This document shows positions 24,869 to 33,539 of a DNA stretch of 64,000 nt, one piece after another (within the stretch, counting starts at the first letter, position 1; the number at the start of each line of letters is the position of its first letter). This DNA is from JAICMB01 sp035295125 (GTDB lineage Bacteria; Acidobacteriota; Terriglobia; Bryobacterales; Bryobacteraceae). Where the stretch lies: positions 186,001 to 250,000 of the forward strand of contig DATGJP010000064.1 in assembly GCA_035295125.1 (NCBI GenBank), written 5' to 3'. The position numbers and the translations under genes were made by a program. The notes under the pieces are model-generated. The model made no database searches. It was given only the letters and a program-made list of their open reading frames with translations, and had not been told where the DNA came from.

Positions 24869-26141
24869 CCAGCTTCAGGAAGTGCGTTGAGCACGAAATG
24901 CAGGGGTCGTAATTCCGAACCGCCTGCTCGCATTGCCAGCGGAGTTTTTCCATGGGCATATCAAGGCGGGGAGGAACAAACTCCCGCAGGTCGCGCTCAA
25001 TGGTCTTTTGGTTTTGCGACGTCGGCGGAACAATCTTGGCATCCACAATCATCCCCCGTTCATCGATACGATAGCGATGATAGAGGGTGCCCCGAGGGGC
25101 TTCGGTGAAGGCTTGACCCGTCGAAACGCGCGGCTCCACGGGTACCGATGCTTCCGCGGGTGGCTCATACTGCTGGATGATTCGCAGAGCTTCATCGCAA
25201 GCATACACAGTTTCAACGGCGCGGACGATAATGCTACGAAAAGGATTGGTGCAGGCGCCGTTCAGACCCGCGGCTCGGGCCGCATCTTGCGCCGCCGGCG
25301 AGAGCTTGTCGAAATTCAGGTTGAACCGCGCCAGCGGACCGACCATGTAGGGACCCTGCCCCTTCATCACCGAATGCAACGCCGTGGAGTGTTCGACGTG
25401 CTCCTCTACAAAGTGGTCCTCGTAATTTCGCGCGGAAATGTCAAGCCCGCCGCTCGAAACCAACCGTCCTTCGTTAATTGGATACTCATTCGGGTGCCGC
25501 ATGGATACGAACAGGTACTCGGGCTCGAACTCGGGGAACTCAAACGTCGACACCCACGCTACGGTTTCCAGCGCTGCGTCGCGAGCCCATTTGAGCTTCT
25601 CTTCCAGCTCCCGGAAAGCCGATTTGGCGGGAACCTTGTAGAACCCGCCGACGCGCACATTGATCGGGTGAATCTCACGCCCGCCTGTGACGGTCATGAT
25701 CTCGTTCCCGATCTTCTTCATCCGCAATCCACGTTGAACAATGTCCCCGTGGTCCTTGGCCATTTGAATTGCGTCCTCATAGCCGAGGAAATCCGGAGCA
25801 TGGAGCATGTAAACGTGCAGAACGTGGCTCTCAATCCACTCACCGCAGTACAACAGACGGCGCAGTTCCCGGAGCTGTCCACCCACCTCTACGCCCATGG
25901 CGTGTTCCATGGCATGCGCCGAACTCATCTGGTAGGCAACCGGACAGATGCCGCAGATGCGTGCCGTCAGATCGGGCGCCTCACGAAAATCGCGGCCGCG
26001 CAGGAAAGCTTCGAAGAATCGAGGCGGTTCGAAGAGGCGCAACTTTACCTCCGTAACCTCGTTTCCCTTGACCTTGATGACGAGGCCGCCTTCGCCTTCC
26101 ACCCGCGCTAGAAAGTCGACTTTAATGGTCTTTGTGCTCAT
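24852..26141 (-). CDS. hydA: [NiFe] hydrogenase large (alpha) subunit, group 3b type
   Basis: The product is 429 residues from ATG 26141, giving STKTIKVDFLARVEGEG. The frame stays open further upstream but that part is antisense-like noise. Both nickel ligand motifs are present: RICGICPVAYQMSSAHAMEH (L1) and DPCISCSTH near the C-terminus (L2), followed by the short tail FLKLDVERD. Group 3b enzymes are soluble NADP-linked hydrogenases (sulfhydrogenases). The start overlaps the small-subunit gene by 20 bases. Confidence 0.95.
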   Translation of the reverse strand: MSTKTIKVDFLARVEGEGGLVIKVKGNEVTEVKLRLFEPPRFFEAFLRGRDFREAPDLTARICGICPVAYQMSSAHAMEHAMGVEVGGQLRELRRLLYCGEWIESHVLHVYMLHAPDFLGYEDAIQMAKDHGDIVQRGLRMKKIGNEIMTVTGGREIHPINVRVGGFYKVPAKSAFRELEEKLKWARDAALETVAWVSTFEFPEFEPEYLFVSMRHPNEYPINEGRLVSSGGLDISARNYEDHFVEEHVEHSTALHSVMKGQGPYMVGPLARFNLNFDKLSPAAQDAARAAGLNGACTNPFRSIIVRAVETVYACDEALRIIQQYEPPAEASVPVEPRVSTGQAFTEAPRGTLYHRYRIDERGMIVDAKIVPPTSQNQKTIERDLREFVPPRLDMPMEKLRWQCEQAVRNYDPCISCSTHFLKLDVERD

Positions 26142-26913
26142 GGGCTTCACTTGCTTTGCGGAATGGTTCTGAATTTGCATTAAAACTTCGGAAGACGCGC
26201 GCCAGGTCTTCGGGACTGGCTCCGACCTGGTTCCACGCAGCCCGCAACGACCGCGTGTTCGGCGTCTCCTTTGGACCGAAGCAGCCGAAGCAGCCGCGGT
26301 TGAAGGATGGACAGAGTGCCCCGCATCCGGCATGCGTCACCGGGCCCAGACAGGGCGTTCCGTGGGCCACCATGACACAAATCTGTCCGCTGCGCTTGCA
26401 TTCCTGGCACACACTGTAGGGATGGATATTGGGCTTCCGCCCGTGCAGATATGCGGAGAATACCTCCACCAATTGCTGCTTGTTTACCGGGCAGCCGCGT
26501 AATTCGAAATCGACATGCACGTGGTCGGAGATCGGCGTCGACTTGCCAAGAGTGCTGATGTATCCGGGTGTTGCGTAGACGATTGAGATGAAGTCCTTCA
26601 CGTCGCGAAAATTGCGCAACGCCTGGATGCCGCCCGAGGTCGCGCAGGCGCCGATCGTAATCAGGGTTTTCGAAAGACGCCGGATCTGATGGATGCGCTC
26701 AGCATCGTGCGGCGTCGTAATCGATCCTTCGACCAGCGACAGATCGTAAGGCCCGGGAAGCACCGCACGCGAGGCCTCCGTGAAATTCGCGATCTCCACA
26801 GCCCCGGCGATGGCCAGCAACTCGTCTTCGCAATCGAGGATGCTCAACTGGCAGCCGTCGCAGGAGGCGAATTTCCAGACGGCAAGCTTGGGTTTGGTCT
26901 TGTGTTTTGCCAT
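26122..26913 (-). CDS. hydD: [NiFe] hydrogenase small (delta) subunit
   Basis: The product is 263 residues from ATG 26913, which is preceded by a GAGGAG site. The proximal cluster cysteines are in FASCDGCQLSILDCEDELL, followed by GACATSGGIQALRNF. The C-terminal cysteines are in SVCQECKRSGQICVMVAHG, TPCLGPVTHAGCG and NRGCFGCFGP. There is no Tat signal, so the enzyme is cytoplasmic. It relays electrons from the NiFe site to the beta/gamma module. A 258-base repeat-filled gap separates it from the gamma-subunit gene upstream in the operon. Confidence 0.95.
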   Translation of the reverse strand: MAKHKTKPKLAVWKFASCDGCQLSILDCEDELLAIAGAVEIANFTEASRAVLPGPYDLSLVEGSITTPHDAERIHQIRRLSKTLITIGACATSGGIQALRNFRDVKDFISIVYATPGYISTLGKSTPISDHVHVDFELRGCPVNKQQLVEVFSAYLHGRKPNIHPYSVCQECKRSGQICVMVAHGTPCLGPVTHAGCGALCPSFNRGCFGCFGPKETPNTRSLRAAWNQVGASPEDLARVFRSFNANSEPFRKASEAHEHKDH

Positions 26914-27171
26914 GTCACAACTCCTCTGCAAGGTGGCGCAGGCGGTTTCGCCTGCGCGTTCTTCTCCCATTCAAAGGCATGTCACTTGGTCTTCTCTAAA
27001 CCGAGTCCGGCTGCCTGTAATGGACGATGCCAACCGGCGCTGGTCGGCGCTTGTTCAGAGCTACGGGCGGGCGGGTTAACAACCCGCTGCAGGCTAACAG
27101 CCTGCATCACAGGCTCAATCAAACTCGCTGGCATTGGGCCAAAGCCTGCGCCAGCCTTCCGCAGCGCATAA
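26914..27171. repeat. Repeat-filled gap inside the hydrogenase operon
   Basis: These 258 bases lie between the gamma- and delta-subunit genes. They contain a perfect 9-bp hairpin GCGCAGGCG-GTTT-CGCCTGCGC (26936-26957), the second copy of the twin-hairpin repeat (27030-27125) and a further inverted repeat GCTGGC/GCCAGC around 27128-27155. Frames across it encode the same peptide as at 1.1 kb because the DNA is repeated. No gene is seen. Confidence 0.8.
27030..27125 (-). repeat. Twin-hairpin intergenic repeat, copy 2
   Basis: Read on the minus strand this matches copy 1 (1078-1175) almost base for base over about 95 bases. Both hairpins are perfect here: GCGGGTT-AAC-AACCCGC at 27071-27087 and GCAGGCT-AAC-AGCCTGC at 27089-27105 (plus-strand reading). 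Confidence 0.88.
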
Positions 27172-28035
27172 TCACAACTCCCGAATCGGCAGCAACGGAC
27201 CGATCGCGTCGTAGCGAAACACTGGCCCGTCCTTACAAATAAATGACGACCCAAACTGGCAATGTCCGCAAAGTCCGATGCCGCACTTCATGTTCCGCTC
27301 CATAGAAATGTAAATTTGGTCTTTTGACATGCCACGGTCGACCAGTTCATTAACTGTGAAGCGCATCATGACTTCCGGGCCGCAGACCATCGCGACCGCA
27401 TTACCCGCATCGAACTGCGCCAGCGGGATCAGGCGCGTGACAACCCCGACCGTACCCAGCCAATCCTGGTCGCCGCGGTCTACCGTGACCAGCACCTGAA
27501 GATCAAAGCGAGCACGCCATTCCTCCACTTCCTTGAGGAACAGGATGTCGGCGGGCGTTCGGGTACCGTACAGCAGCACTACCTGGCCGTAGTCCCGGCG
27601 ATTGGCAAGCACCTGGTACAGGGCCGGACGCAAGGGCGCGAGCCCGATGCCCCCCGCGACGAGGACGATATCCGAGCCGGCCGATTCCACTACCGGCCAA
27701 TGGGTTCCGTACGGTCCCCGCACTCCGATCGTGTCGCCGCGCTTCAGCGCGCCCAACGCCTTTGTAACAGGTCCGACCTCCCGAATCGTGTGGATCAGCG
27801 TGTTGGGCTTGGTCGGATCGCCGCTGATTGAAATCGGCACCTCGCCGCACCCGAATGCGTACAGCATGTTGAACTGACCCGGAGCGAACTCGAATCCCCC
27901 GGCGTGTTCCGCGGTGTTGAACTGCAGGGTGAAAGTATCCGAGGTATCGCGGCGAACGTTCGCGATCCGCCAAATCTCAGGCAGCATCGGATGCGCCGTG
28001 ACTAACGCAGCCGTAGAGGGCTCGGCAATGGTCAT
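27172..28035 (-). CDS. hydG: Hydrogenase gamma subunit, FAD/NAD(P)-binding reductase
   Basis: The 287-residue protein is of the ferredoxin-reductase/dihydroorotate-dehydrogenase-electron-transfer type. It has an FAD-binding barrel with FAPGQFNMLYAFG, nucleotide-binding VAGGIGLAPLRPAL and MVCGPEVMMRF. A C-terminal [2Fe-2S] site has CGIGLCGHCQ plus a later cysteine in SSFICKDG. In group 3b hydrogenases this subunit exchanges electrons with NAD(P)H. Its ATG overlaps the stop of the cyclic-nucleotide-binding-fold gene (ATGA). Confidence 0.94.
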   Translation of the reverse strand: MTIAEPSTAALVTAHPMLPEIWRIANVRRDTSDTFTLQFNTAEHAGGFEFAPGQFNMLYAFGCGEVPISISGDPTKPNTLIHTIREVGPVTKALGALKRGDTIGVRGPYGTHWPVVESAGSDIVLVAGGIGLAPLRPALYQVLANRRDYGQVVLLYGTRTPADILFLKEVEEWRARFDLQVLVTVDRGDQDWLGTVGVVTRLIPLAQFDAGNAVAMVCGPEVMMRFTVNELVDRGMSKDQIYISMERNMKCGIGLCGHCQFGSSFICKDGPVFRYDAIGPLLPIREL

Positions 28036-28502
28036 CGTACTTCCGCGTGCGTGCCGTACAGGTTGAGAAGCTGCATGCGCGCGGCCTCCAGGCGTTGTTC
28101 AACGATGGCAACCGATTTCCGCATCAGATCGTACCCCAGCTTATAGTCCTGCTCGCATTTCCCGCGTAGACACTTGCCGTCCAGGACCAGGGCGCGGGTC
28201 ACATTTAGGGCGCGGGCATCGAATTTCCAGCGATACGGCGGCATCAGCCACGACCAACCGAGAGGGTCGCCGTCGCCCAGCGTCAAAATGCTGATCGGCC
28301 CGCGGCCGGGCGCAAAGAACTCCACTGACACGCGGCCACTGCGAATCAGGTATAGCTCATTTGCCGGATCTCCTTCGCGAAAGAAAAACTGCCCGGCGTC
28401 CACCCGCAGGTTCGAGGCGCAACCGACCATCAGTTGCAGGTGATTTTCATCCAGATCGCGACAGAACGGATGTTCACGCAAAAAGCGTTCAAGTGACTCC
28501 AT
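28032..28502 (-). CDS. Cyclic-nucleotide-binding-fold (Crp-like sensor) protein in the hydrogenase operon
   Basis: The 156-residue protein consists mainly of one cNMP-binding beta-roll: NLRVDAGQFFFREGDPANELYLIRSG and VSVEFFAPGRGPISILTLGDGDPLGW. There is no recognisable helix-turn-helix, so it is not a classical Crp regulator. It lies between the beta- and gamma-subunit genes with 4-base overlap on one side and 7 bases on the other. Similar single-domain proteins accompany several bacterial group 3b operons. A structural or regulatory role in the complex is inference. Confidence 0.87.
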   Translation of the reverse strand: MESLERFLREHPFCRDLDENHLQLMVGCASNLRVDAGQFFFREGDPANELYLIRSGRVSVEFFAPGRGPISILTLGDGDPLGWSWLMPPYRWKFDARALNVTRALVLDGKCLRGKCEQDYKLGYDLMRKSVAIVEQRLEAARMQLLNLYGTHAEVR

Positions 28503-28509
28503 GATGATC

Positions 28510-29751
28510 CTAAGGGCGCATAGGCTGCGAACCCGGTTCGGCGCCGGCGACAGGCTGTTCCAAGGGCTTCAGGGCCGGTTTCGGGCCGCTTTGCGCGTGT
28601 ATTTTGGGGGCGCGGTTTCTGAGGTCCCGGTCACGGATCGCGTGCACCTCTTCCGTGATGTCGATACCTACCGGGCACCAGGTGATACAGCGGCCACAGC
28701 CGACACATCCGGTCGTGCCGAACTGATCAATCCATGACGCGAGTTTGTGGGTCAGCCATTGCCGATAGCGTGACCTCGCACCAGGGCGAATGCTGCCGCC
28801 GTGAATATAGGAAAACTGGGTGTTGAAGCAGGAATCCCACTTCTGCACCCGTTCGGCCTGGTTCCCGGACAAATCGGACGTGTCTTCCACCGACGTGCAG
28901 AAGCAGGTCGGGCACACCATCGTGCAATTGGTGCAGTTGAGGCAGCGGGCGGCGACATGGTCCCAACAGGGGCTTTCCAGGTTGGCCTGGAGGAGTTCCT
29001 TTACGCCGTTGGTATCCAACTTACGGCCCATCTGCCGCGCAGCTTTGGCCTGCACCTCGTGCGCACGCACGTCGTCCGACTCGGTGGAGGGCGGCAGTTC
29101 CAACTCGCGCACGACCTCGCCACCAGCGTCGCTTCCAATTTCGATTACGAAATAGTGACGGGTGGGATCGACGATTTCTGTAAGAGCGAGGTCAAATCCC
29201 GACTCTACTTTCGGACCAGCAGACATCGATACACAGAAACAGGTGCCGCTCGCCCTACCGCAGTTCACGGCCACAATGAACACGGAGTTGCGGCGAGCTT
29301 GGTAGCCGGTATCGACGTAAGCTCCGCCCGAAAATACCCGATCCTGGATGACGATCGCGTGCAGGTCGCAGGCGCGAACACCGACGAATGCCGTCTTCAC
29401 CGGAGCTTCGTCAGGTGTCTCTATGGTGACGTGCTTACCTTCGCGCTTTGCTCGCCAAAGAATCTCACTGGGGGGATGGAGGAAACGCTTCCAGGAATAA
29501 GGGCTCGAAGCGAATGCAAAGAGTGCTTCGTCCTTGCGCTTCTTCAGACGATATTTGCCGCCATCCTGCTCGTCGGACCACCCGGAGGGAAGATCGCCAG
29601 GTGACTGCAGCTCATCGTAGATGATTGCGCTGTCGCGAACTGTCGGGCCGACGACCCGAAATCCTCTGCTTCGCAACGCGCCGAACAGGCGGTCAAGGCC
29701 GCTCCGTTCAAGGACACAACGGTCCCGTACCTCGCTGGAGGCCGGTGACAT
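28510..29751 (-). CDS. hydB: Hydrogenase beta subunit, 4Fe-4S dicluster protein
   Basis: The 413-residue protein is of the sulfhydrogenase beta/anaerobic sulfite reductase A type. Cluster ligands are grouped in CLNCTNCTMVCPTCFC and GCVGCGRCITWCPVGIDI near the C-terminus. An earlier VGVRACDLHAIVIQDRVF segment is family-typical. It carries electrons between the gamma flavoprotein and the hydrogenase core. It is the first gene of the minus-strand operon. Its start is 42 bases from the 3' end of the sigma-factor gene, also minus strand, so a promoter inside or beyond that gene is possible. Confidence 0.92.
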   Translation of the reverse strand: MSPASSEVRDRCVLERSGLDRLFGALRSRGFRVVGPTVRDSAIIYDELQSPGDLPSGWSDEQDGGKYRLKKRKDEALFAFASSPYSWKRFLHPPSEILWRAKREGKHVTIETPDEAPVKTAFVGVRACDLHAIVIQDRVFSGGAYVDTGYQARRNSVFIVAVNCGRASGTCFCVSMSAGPKVESGFDLALTEIVDPTRHYFVIEIGSDAGGEVVRELELPPSTESDDVRAHEVQAKAARQMGRKLDTNGVKELLQANLESPCWDHVAARCLNCTNCTMVCPTCFCTSVEDTSDLSGNQAERVQKWDSCFNTQFSYIHGGSIRPGARSRYRQWLTHKLASWIDQFGTTGCVGCGRCITWCPVGIDITEEVHAIRDRDLRNRAPKIHAQSGPKPALKPLEQPVAGAEPGSQPMRP

Positions 29752-29793
29752 TAGTTTGAGAGCTACCTCAAACCTGATTCTAACACGAACGCT

Positions 29794-30477
29794 TTAATTT
29801 AAGCCGTTTTGGGCGCTTTTTGCCCGGAGCGGCATGGCCATTTCTTCCGTGCCTGTCAATTCCACGCCGAGCATGCGCCGAAGTTTTTTGAGGCCACGAT
29901 AGTAATGGTTCCTCACGTTTGGCAGGGAGACTTTCAGTTGATCGGCGATTTCGCGAAGCAGCAAGCCCTGAAAGCACGCCAGTTCTATAGCTTGCCGTTC
30001 CCTTTCGTTTAACCGCCGCATGCCGGTTCGCAGCGCCGCAGACCAGTCGGCCGACGTCATGCGCGAACGCCCGAATTGGGTACTTCCAAGCTCGGGTGCA
30101 CTGGAGCGGGCGGAACTGATGTCATATAAACCACGCGTCGCAAGATATTTCCGGCGGTTCAGGCTGCGGTGATAGGCGTACTGTAGCAACCAGGTCTTGA
30201 AGGTGCCCCGTGCGGCATCAAATTTGTACGCGTGCCGGAAGATCTCGATGAACACATCCTGCATGAGGTCCTCCGCCTCAGTGCGATCGCGCAGAATCTT
30301 GCTGGCAATGTTGAAGACGAGTCGATGATGACGGTCGAACAGTATCGCGAGCGAGTCTGTGCACGATTCCTTAAGGAATTCCGCGAGGGTTTCGTCGGAA
30401 TCGGTGGAAAGCGGGAGACGCTCCGGGTCTGAAGTGGTTGAAGTCAGGCGGTGTGCCGCCCCAATGTCCTGAATCAC
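29794..30477 (-). CDS. ECF-type RNA polymerase sigma factor
   Basis: The product of 227 residues has region 2 (ILFDRHHRLVFNIASKILRD, AEDLMQDVFIEIFRHAYKFD, FKTWLLQYAYHRSLNRRK) and region 4 (LNERERQAIELACFQGLLLREIADQL, then LPNVRNHYYRGLKKLR). It would redirect RNA polymerase to a small regulon. No anti-sigma factor is adjacent. It is divergent from the winged-helix/TPR gene with a 121-base intergenic region, and upstream of the hydrogenase operon on the same strand. Confidence 0.93.
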   Translation of the reverse strand: MIQDIGAAHRLTSTTSDPERLPLSTDSDETLAEFLKESCTDSLAILFDRHHRLVFNIASKILRDRTEAEDLMQDVFIEIFRHAYKFDAARGTFKTWLLQYAYHRSLNRRKYLATRGLYDISSARSSAPELGSTQFGRSRMTSADWSAALRTGMRRLNERERQAIELACFQGLLLREIADQLKVSLPNVRNHYYRGLKKLRRMLGVELTGTEEMAMPLRAKSAQNGLN

Positions 30478-30598
30478 GAGCCTGCGTCCATACGACCAAA
30501 GATGAGATTTGCGGACTTATCACTCCTCAGCAAGATGTCAATTCTTTATCAAGATCTAACTTGCTATGGATAATCGAATTACGCTTTAATATCAGTCA

Positions 30599-32380
30599 GT
30601 GCCGGAGAGTGCCTTTTCGCCCCATCTTCCCCGTATCGTCCGCTTCGGAGCATTTGAGGTCGACTTCGATGCACGCGAACTGCGGAAGCGGGGTCTCCGC
30701 CTGCGAGTGCAACGGAAGCCGTTTCAGATTCTGGAACTACTTCTGGCGCGACGCGGCGAATTAGTCACCCGGCAGGAAATCGCTGAAAGACTGTGGCCGG
30801 GGCTCTACGTGAACTTCGATCACAGTCTGAATACCGCCGTCAATACTTTGCGGCAGGTGCTGAGCGACTCTCCTCGCACGCCTCGTTTCATTGAAACGCG
30901 GCCGGGCCTGGGATACATTTTTGTCGCACCCATTGAGCCCGTGGGAACCCAGTCCTCGGTGCCCTCCCAGACCGAACGTATCGAATCCCTCGCCGTGCTG
31001 CCGTTTGAAAATACCGCGCACGACCCTGCAACGGACTACCTCGGCGACGGCATTGCGGACAACGTGATCAGCAGCCTCTCCACCTTACCCGGACTTCGAA
31101 TCGTTGCTCGCACCACGGCATTCCGATATCGGGACCCGTCGGCTGACCCTGCAGAAATTGGCAGACAACTCGGTGTTCGCGCGTTATTGATGGGGAAAGT
31201 GACGCAGCGCGGGGATTCTTTAAGCGTCTCGAGTGAGTTGATCGACTCCCAAACGGGTTGGAGGTTGTGGGGCGAGCAATTCGAGCGTCCTGCTGCCGAT
31301 GCGATGACCATCGAGCGTTCAATAGCCACCAGGATCAGTACGGCGCTGCGTATGCACCTGGATGGTCAACAGCGAGGACGCATCGCAAAACAACATACCG
31401 GCAATTCTGAGGCGTATCAGAACTTTCTGAAGGGACGATTCTTCTACAACAAGATGACGCCCGATGCGCTGCAGACCAGCATTGCGCACTTCGAATCGGC
31501 GATCGCGGCAGATCCGGACTATGCGCTAGCCTACGCGGGTCTGGCGGATGTTCATAGCCTGTTTGCCTTCCTGAACGTTCTTCCATCGGACCAGGCCCTT
31601 GTGCGGGCTCGCGATTTGGCCACGACAGCGCTGCGCCTTGACGACGAATTGGCAGAGGCGCACGCATCGCTGGCCGGCGTGAAGAAGCTTTATGACTGGG
31701 ATTGGGAAGGCGCCGAACGCGAGTACCTCCGGGCTCTGGAGCTGAATCCGAATTATGCCGCGGGACGGCAATCCTACGCCGCTCATCTTTCGGCGCAAGG
31801 CCGGTCGGAGGAAGCATTGCGCGAGATTCGCCTGGCACAGCAGCTTGACCCGCTGTCGTTGGTGATCAACATGGAATTCGCGTGGCACCTCTATATGGCC
31901 CGCGATTTTGAGGCATCCCGTGAACAGTCGTTGAAGACGCTTGAGTTAGAACCGCATTTCCCGGCGGCTTTGCACACTCTGGGAATCGCGTGCGAGCAAC
32001 TTGGCGAGCACGACGCGGCGATCACACATTTTCGCAACGCTTGTGCGTTTTCGGGCAACCATCCAGCGGCCCGGGCGGCTCTTGCGCATGCGTATGCGGG
32101 AAGCGGGCGCTTAGACGAATCGCGCAGGGTTCTGCAGGATTTGGAGAACACGCAGAGCGAGCGCGGCCTCTCGCCCTATTGGCTAAGTGTGGTCTATTGC
32201 GAATTGGGGGAAGGTGACGCGGCAATCGCGAAACTGCAGCAAGGCCTCGAACGGCGTGATGTTTGGATGGTCTGGCTGGCCGTTGAGCCGCGCCTGGACC
32301 GCTTGCGCCCGGACCCGCGATTTGCGGAGTTGTTGCGGCGGATCCGGCTGCACAATCGGGCGTTTACGGCGATACCTTAG
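30599..32380 (+). CDS. Winged-helix (OmpR/CadC-type) DNA-binding protein with TPR repeats
   Basis: The 593-residue protein starts with GTG 30599. Residues about 10-105 are a transcriptional-regulator C-type winged helix (VRFGAFEVDFDARELRK, QRKPFQILELLL, NTAVNTLRQVLSD, FIETRPGLGYIF). Residues about 125-260 resemble a TolB-like domain (LAVLPFENTAHDPATDYLGDG). The rest is a series of TPRs such as SIAHFESAIAADPDYALAYAGLA. No clear transmembrane helix separates the parts. This architecture is abundant in Acidobacteriota; targets are unknown. Confidence 0.9.
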   Translation: MPESAFSPHLPRIVRFGAFEVDFDARELRKRGLRLRVQRKPFQILELLLARRGELVTRQEIAERLWPGLYVNFDHSLNTAVNTLRQVLSDSPRTPRFIETRPGLGYIFVAPIEPVGTQSSVPSQTERIESLAVLPFENTAHDPATDYLGDGIADNVISSLSTLPGLRIVARTTAFRYRDPSADPAEIGRQLGVRALLMGKVTQRGDSLSVSSELIDSQTGWRLWGEQFERPAADAMTIERSIATRISTALRMHLDGQQRGRIAKQHTGNSEAYQNFLKGRFFYNKMTPDALQTSIAHFESAIAADPDYALAYAGLADVHSLFAFLNVLPSDQALVRARDLATTALRLDDELAEAHASLAGVKKLYDWDWEGAEREYLRALELNPNYAAGRQSYAAHLSAQGRSEEALREIRLAQQLDPLSLVINMEFAWHLYMARDFEASREQSLKTLELEPHFPAALHTLGIACEQLGEHDAAITHFRNACAFSGNHPAARAALAHAYAGSGRLDESRRVLQDLENTQSERGLSPYWLSVVYCELGEGDAAIAKLQQGLERRDVWMVWLAVEPRLDRLRPDPRFAELLRRIRLHNRAFTAIP

Positions 32381-32440
32381 CCGCCCACCAAAGACCGGGC
32401 TAAGCCTATGGATGCCATCCCGCCGCGGGTCGACGCTATT

Positions 32441-32510
32441 TCAGAGCTACAGGCAGGCGGGTTAACAACGCGCCGCAGGCTAACAGCCTGCATTACAGGC
32501 TCAATCGAAC
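32441..32510 (-). repeat. Twin-hairpin intergenic repeat, copy 3
   Basis: This is a shorter copy of the repeat at 27030-27125 in the same orientation. The GCAGGCT-AAC-AGCCTGC hairpin (32475-32491) is perfect; the neighbouring GGCGGGTT-AAC-AACGCGCC (32456-32474) is nearly so. It lies in the 172-base gap between convergent genes (TPR protein and etfA). Confidence 0.82.
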
Positions 32511-32552
32511 TCGTCGTCGTCCACGCCGCGACAAGTTGCAAGTCTGCGGGCG

Positions 32553-33539
32553 CTAAGAACCCCGGACTTTGCGAACTTCTTCCGTCAGCGCCGGCACTAC
32601 TTCAAAGAGATCGCCAACGATACCATAGTCCGCGACCTCGAAAATCGGGGCATTCGCATCCTTGTTGATCGCCACAATGGTCTTGGAGCCCTTCATACCC
32701 ACGAGGTGTTGGATCGCGCCGGAGATTCCAACCGCGAGGTAGACTTTCGGCGAAACCGTCTGGCCGGAACTTCCGACCTGGCGCTCCATCGGCAGCCAGC
32801 CGCTGTCGCAGATTGGCCGTGAAGCCGCCAGTTCCGCGCCCAGGGCCTTCGCGAGTTCCTCAACCACGTGAATGTTGTCCTTCTCCTTGATCCCGCGGCC
32901 AACCGACACGATGATATCGGCGGCTGTCAGATCGACAGCACGGGCCGATTCGCGGAACGGCTCCAGGGGTTTGGTACGAATCGCGCCGGCATCCACGCTT
33001 GGCGCGAAGGTTTCAACCTGCGAAGATCCCTCTTGAACCTGCTCCGCCCGGAAAGCGCCAGCCTGAATGGAAGCGAAATGGGGCGCGGAACCGCCCGCCT
33101 TCACGTCGGCATTCAGCTTTCCTTGAAAGAGCTGGCGTACAAAGACGGGACTCCCCGAGTCCACCCGGAATCCAACCACGTCGCTGATCAACACCTGGTT
33201 GAATCGAGTGGCCAGCTTGGGGGCAAAGTCGCGGACTTGATACGTGTGGGGGAACAGCACGTAAGCAGGATTCACCTGCCGGATCAGCCCTTCGAGCGCG
33301 GCTGTAAATCCATCCGGCGTATACTGCGCGAGCAGAGCGTGCTCAACGGCGTAAACGAGGGCGAGTTTCTTGGAGGTGAGTTCGTTCGCCAGTGCGCCGA
33401 CGGATCCGCCCGGCACCGCCGCGACGGCCGTTCCGCCCAGGTCGGAAGCAAGCTGCTGGCCGGCCGCGAGAGTCTCGAACGACATGCGGTTCCACGCGCC
33501 GTTGCGCTGCTCCATCACGATGAGAATTGTTCCGCTCAT
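32553..33539 (-). CDS. etfA: Electron transfer flavoprotein alpha subunit
   Basis: The 328-residue EtfA carries the FAD-binding C-terminal domain: GRGIKEKDNIHVVEELAKAL, the PICDSGWLPMERQVGSSGQT block, YLAVGISGAIQHLVGM and TIVAINKDANAPIFEVADYG. With EtfB it accepts electrons from acyl-CoA dehydrogenases and passes them to a quinone reductase. The gene overlaps etfB by 4 bases (ATGA). No dehydrogenase or ETF:quinone oxidoreductase lies nearby. Confidence 0.96.
   Translation of the reverse strand: MSGTILIVMEQRNGAWNRMSFETLAAGQQLASDLGGTAVAAVPGGSVGALANELTSKKLALVYAVEHALLAQYTPDGFTAALEGLIRQVNPAYVLFPHTYQVRDFAPKLATRFNQVLISDVVGFRVDSGSPVFVRQLFQGKLNADVKAGGSAPHFASIQAGAFRAEQVQEGSSQVETFAPSVDAGAIRTKPLEPFRESARAVDLTAADIIVSVGRGIKEKDNIHVVEELAKALGAELAASRPICDSGWLPMERQVGSSGQTVSPKVYLAVGISGAIQHLVGMKGSKTIVAINKDANAPIFEVADYGIVGDLFEVVPALTEEVRKVRGS

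Noticed and set aside
24933..26111. 392-residue plus-strand frame opposite the hydrogenase large subunit
   Set aside because: Antisense shadow of a gene with both nickel-ligand motifs; no domain is recognisable in it.
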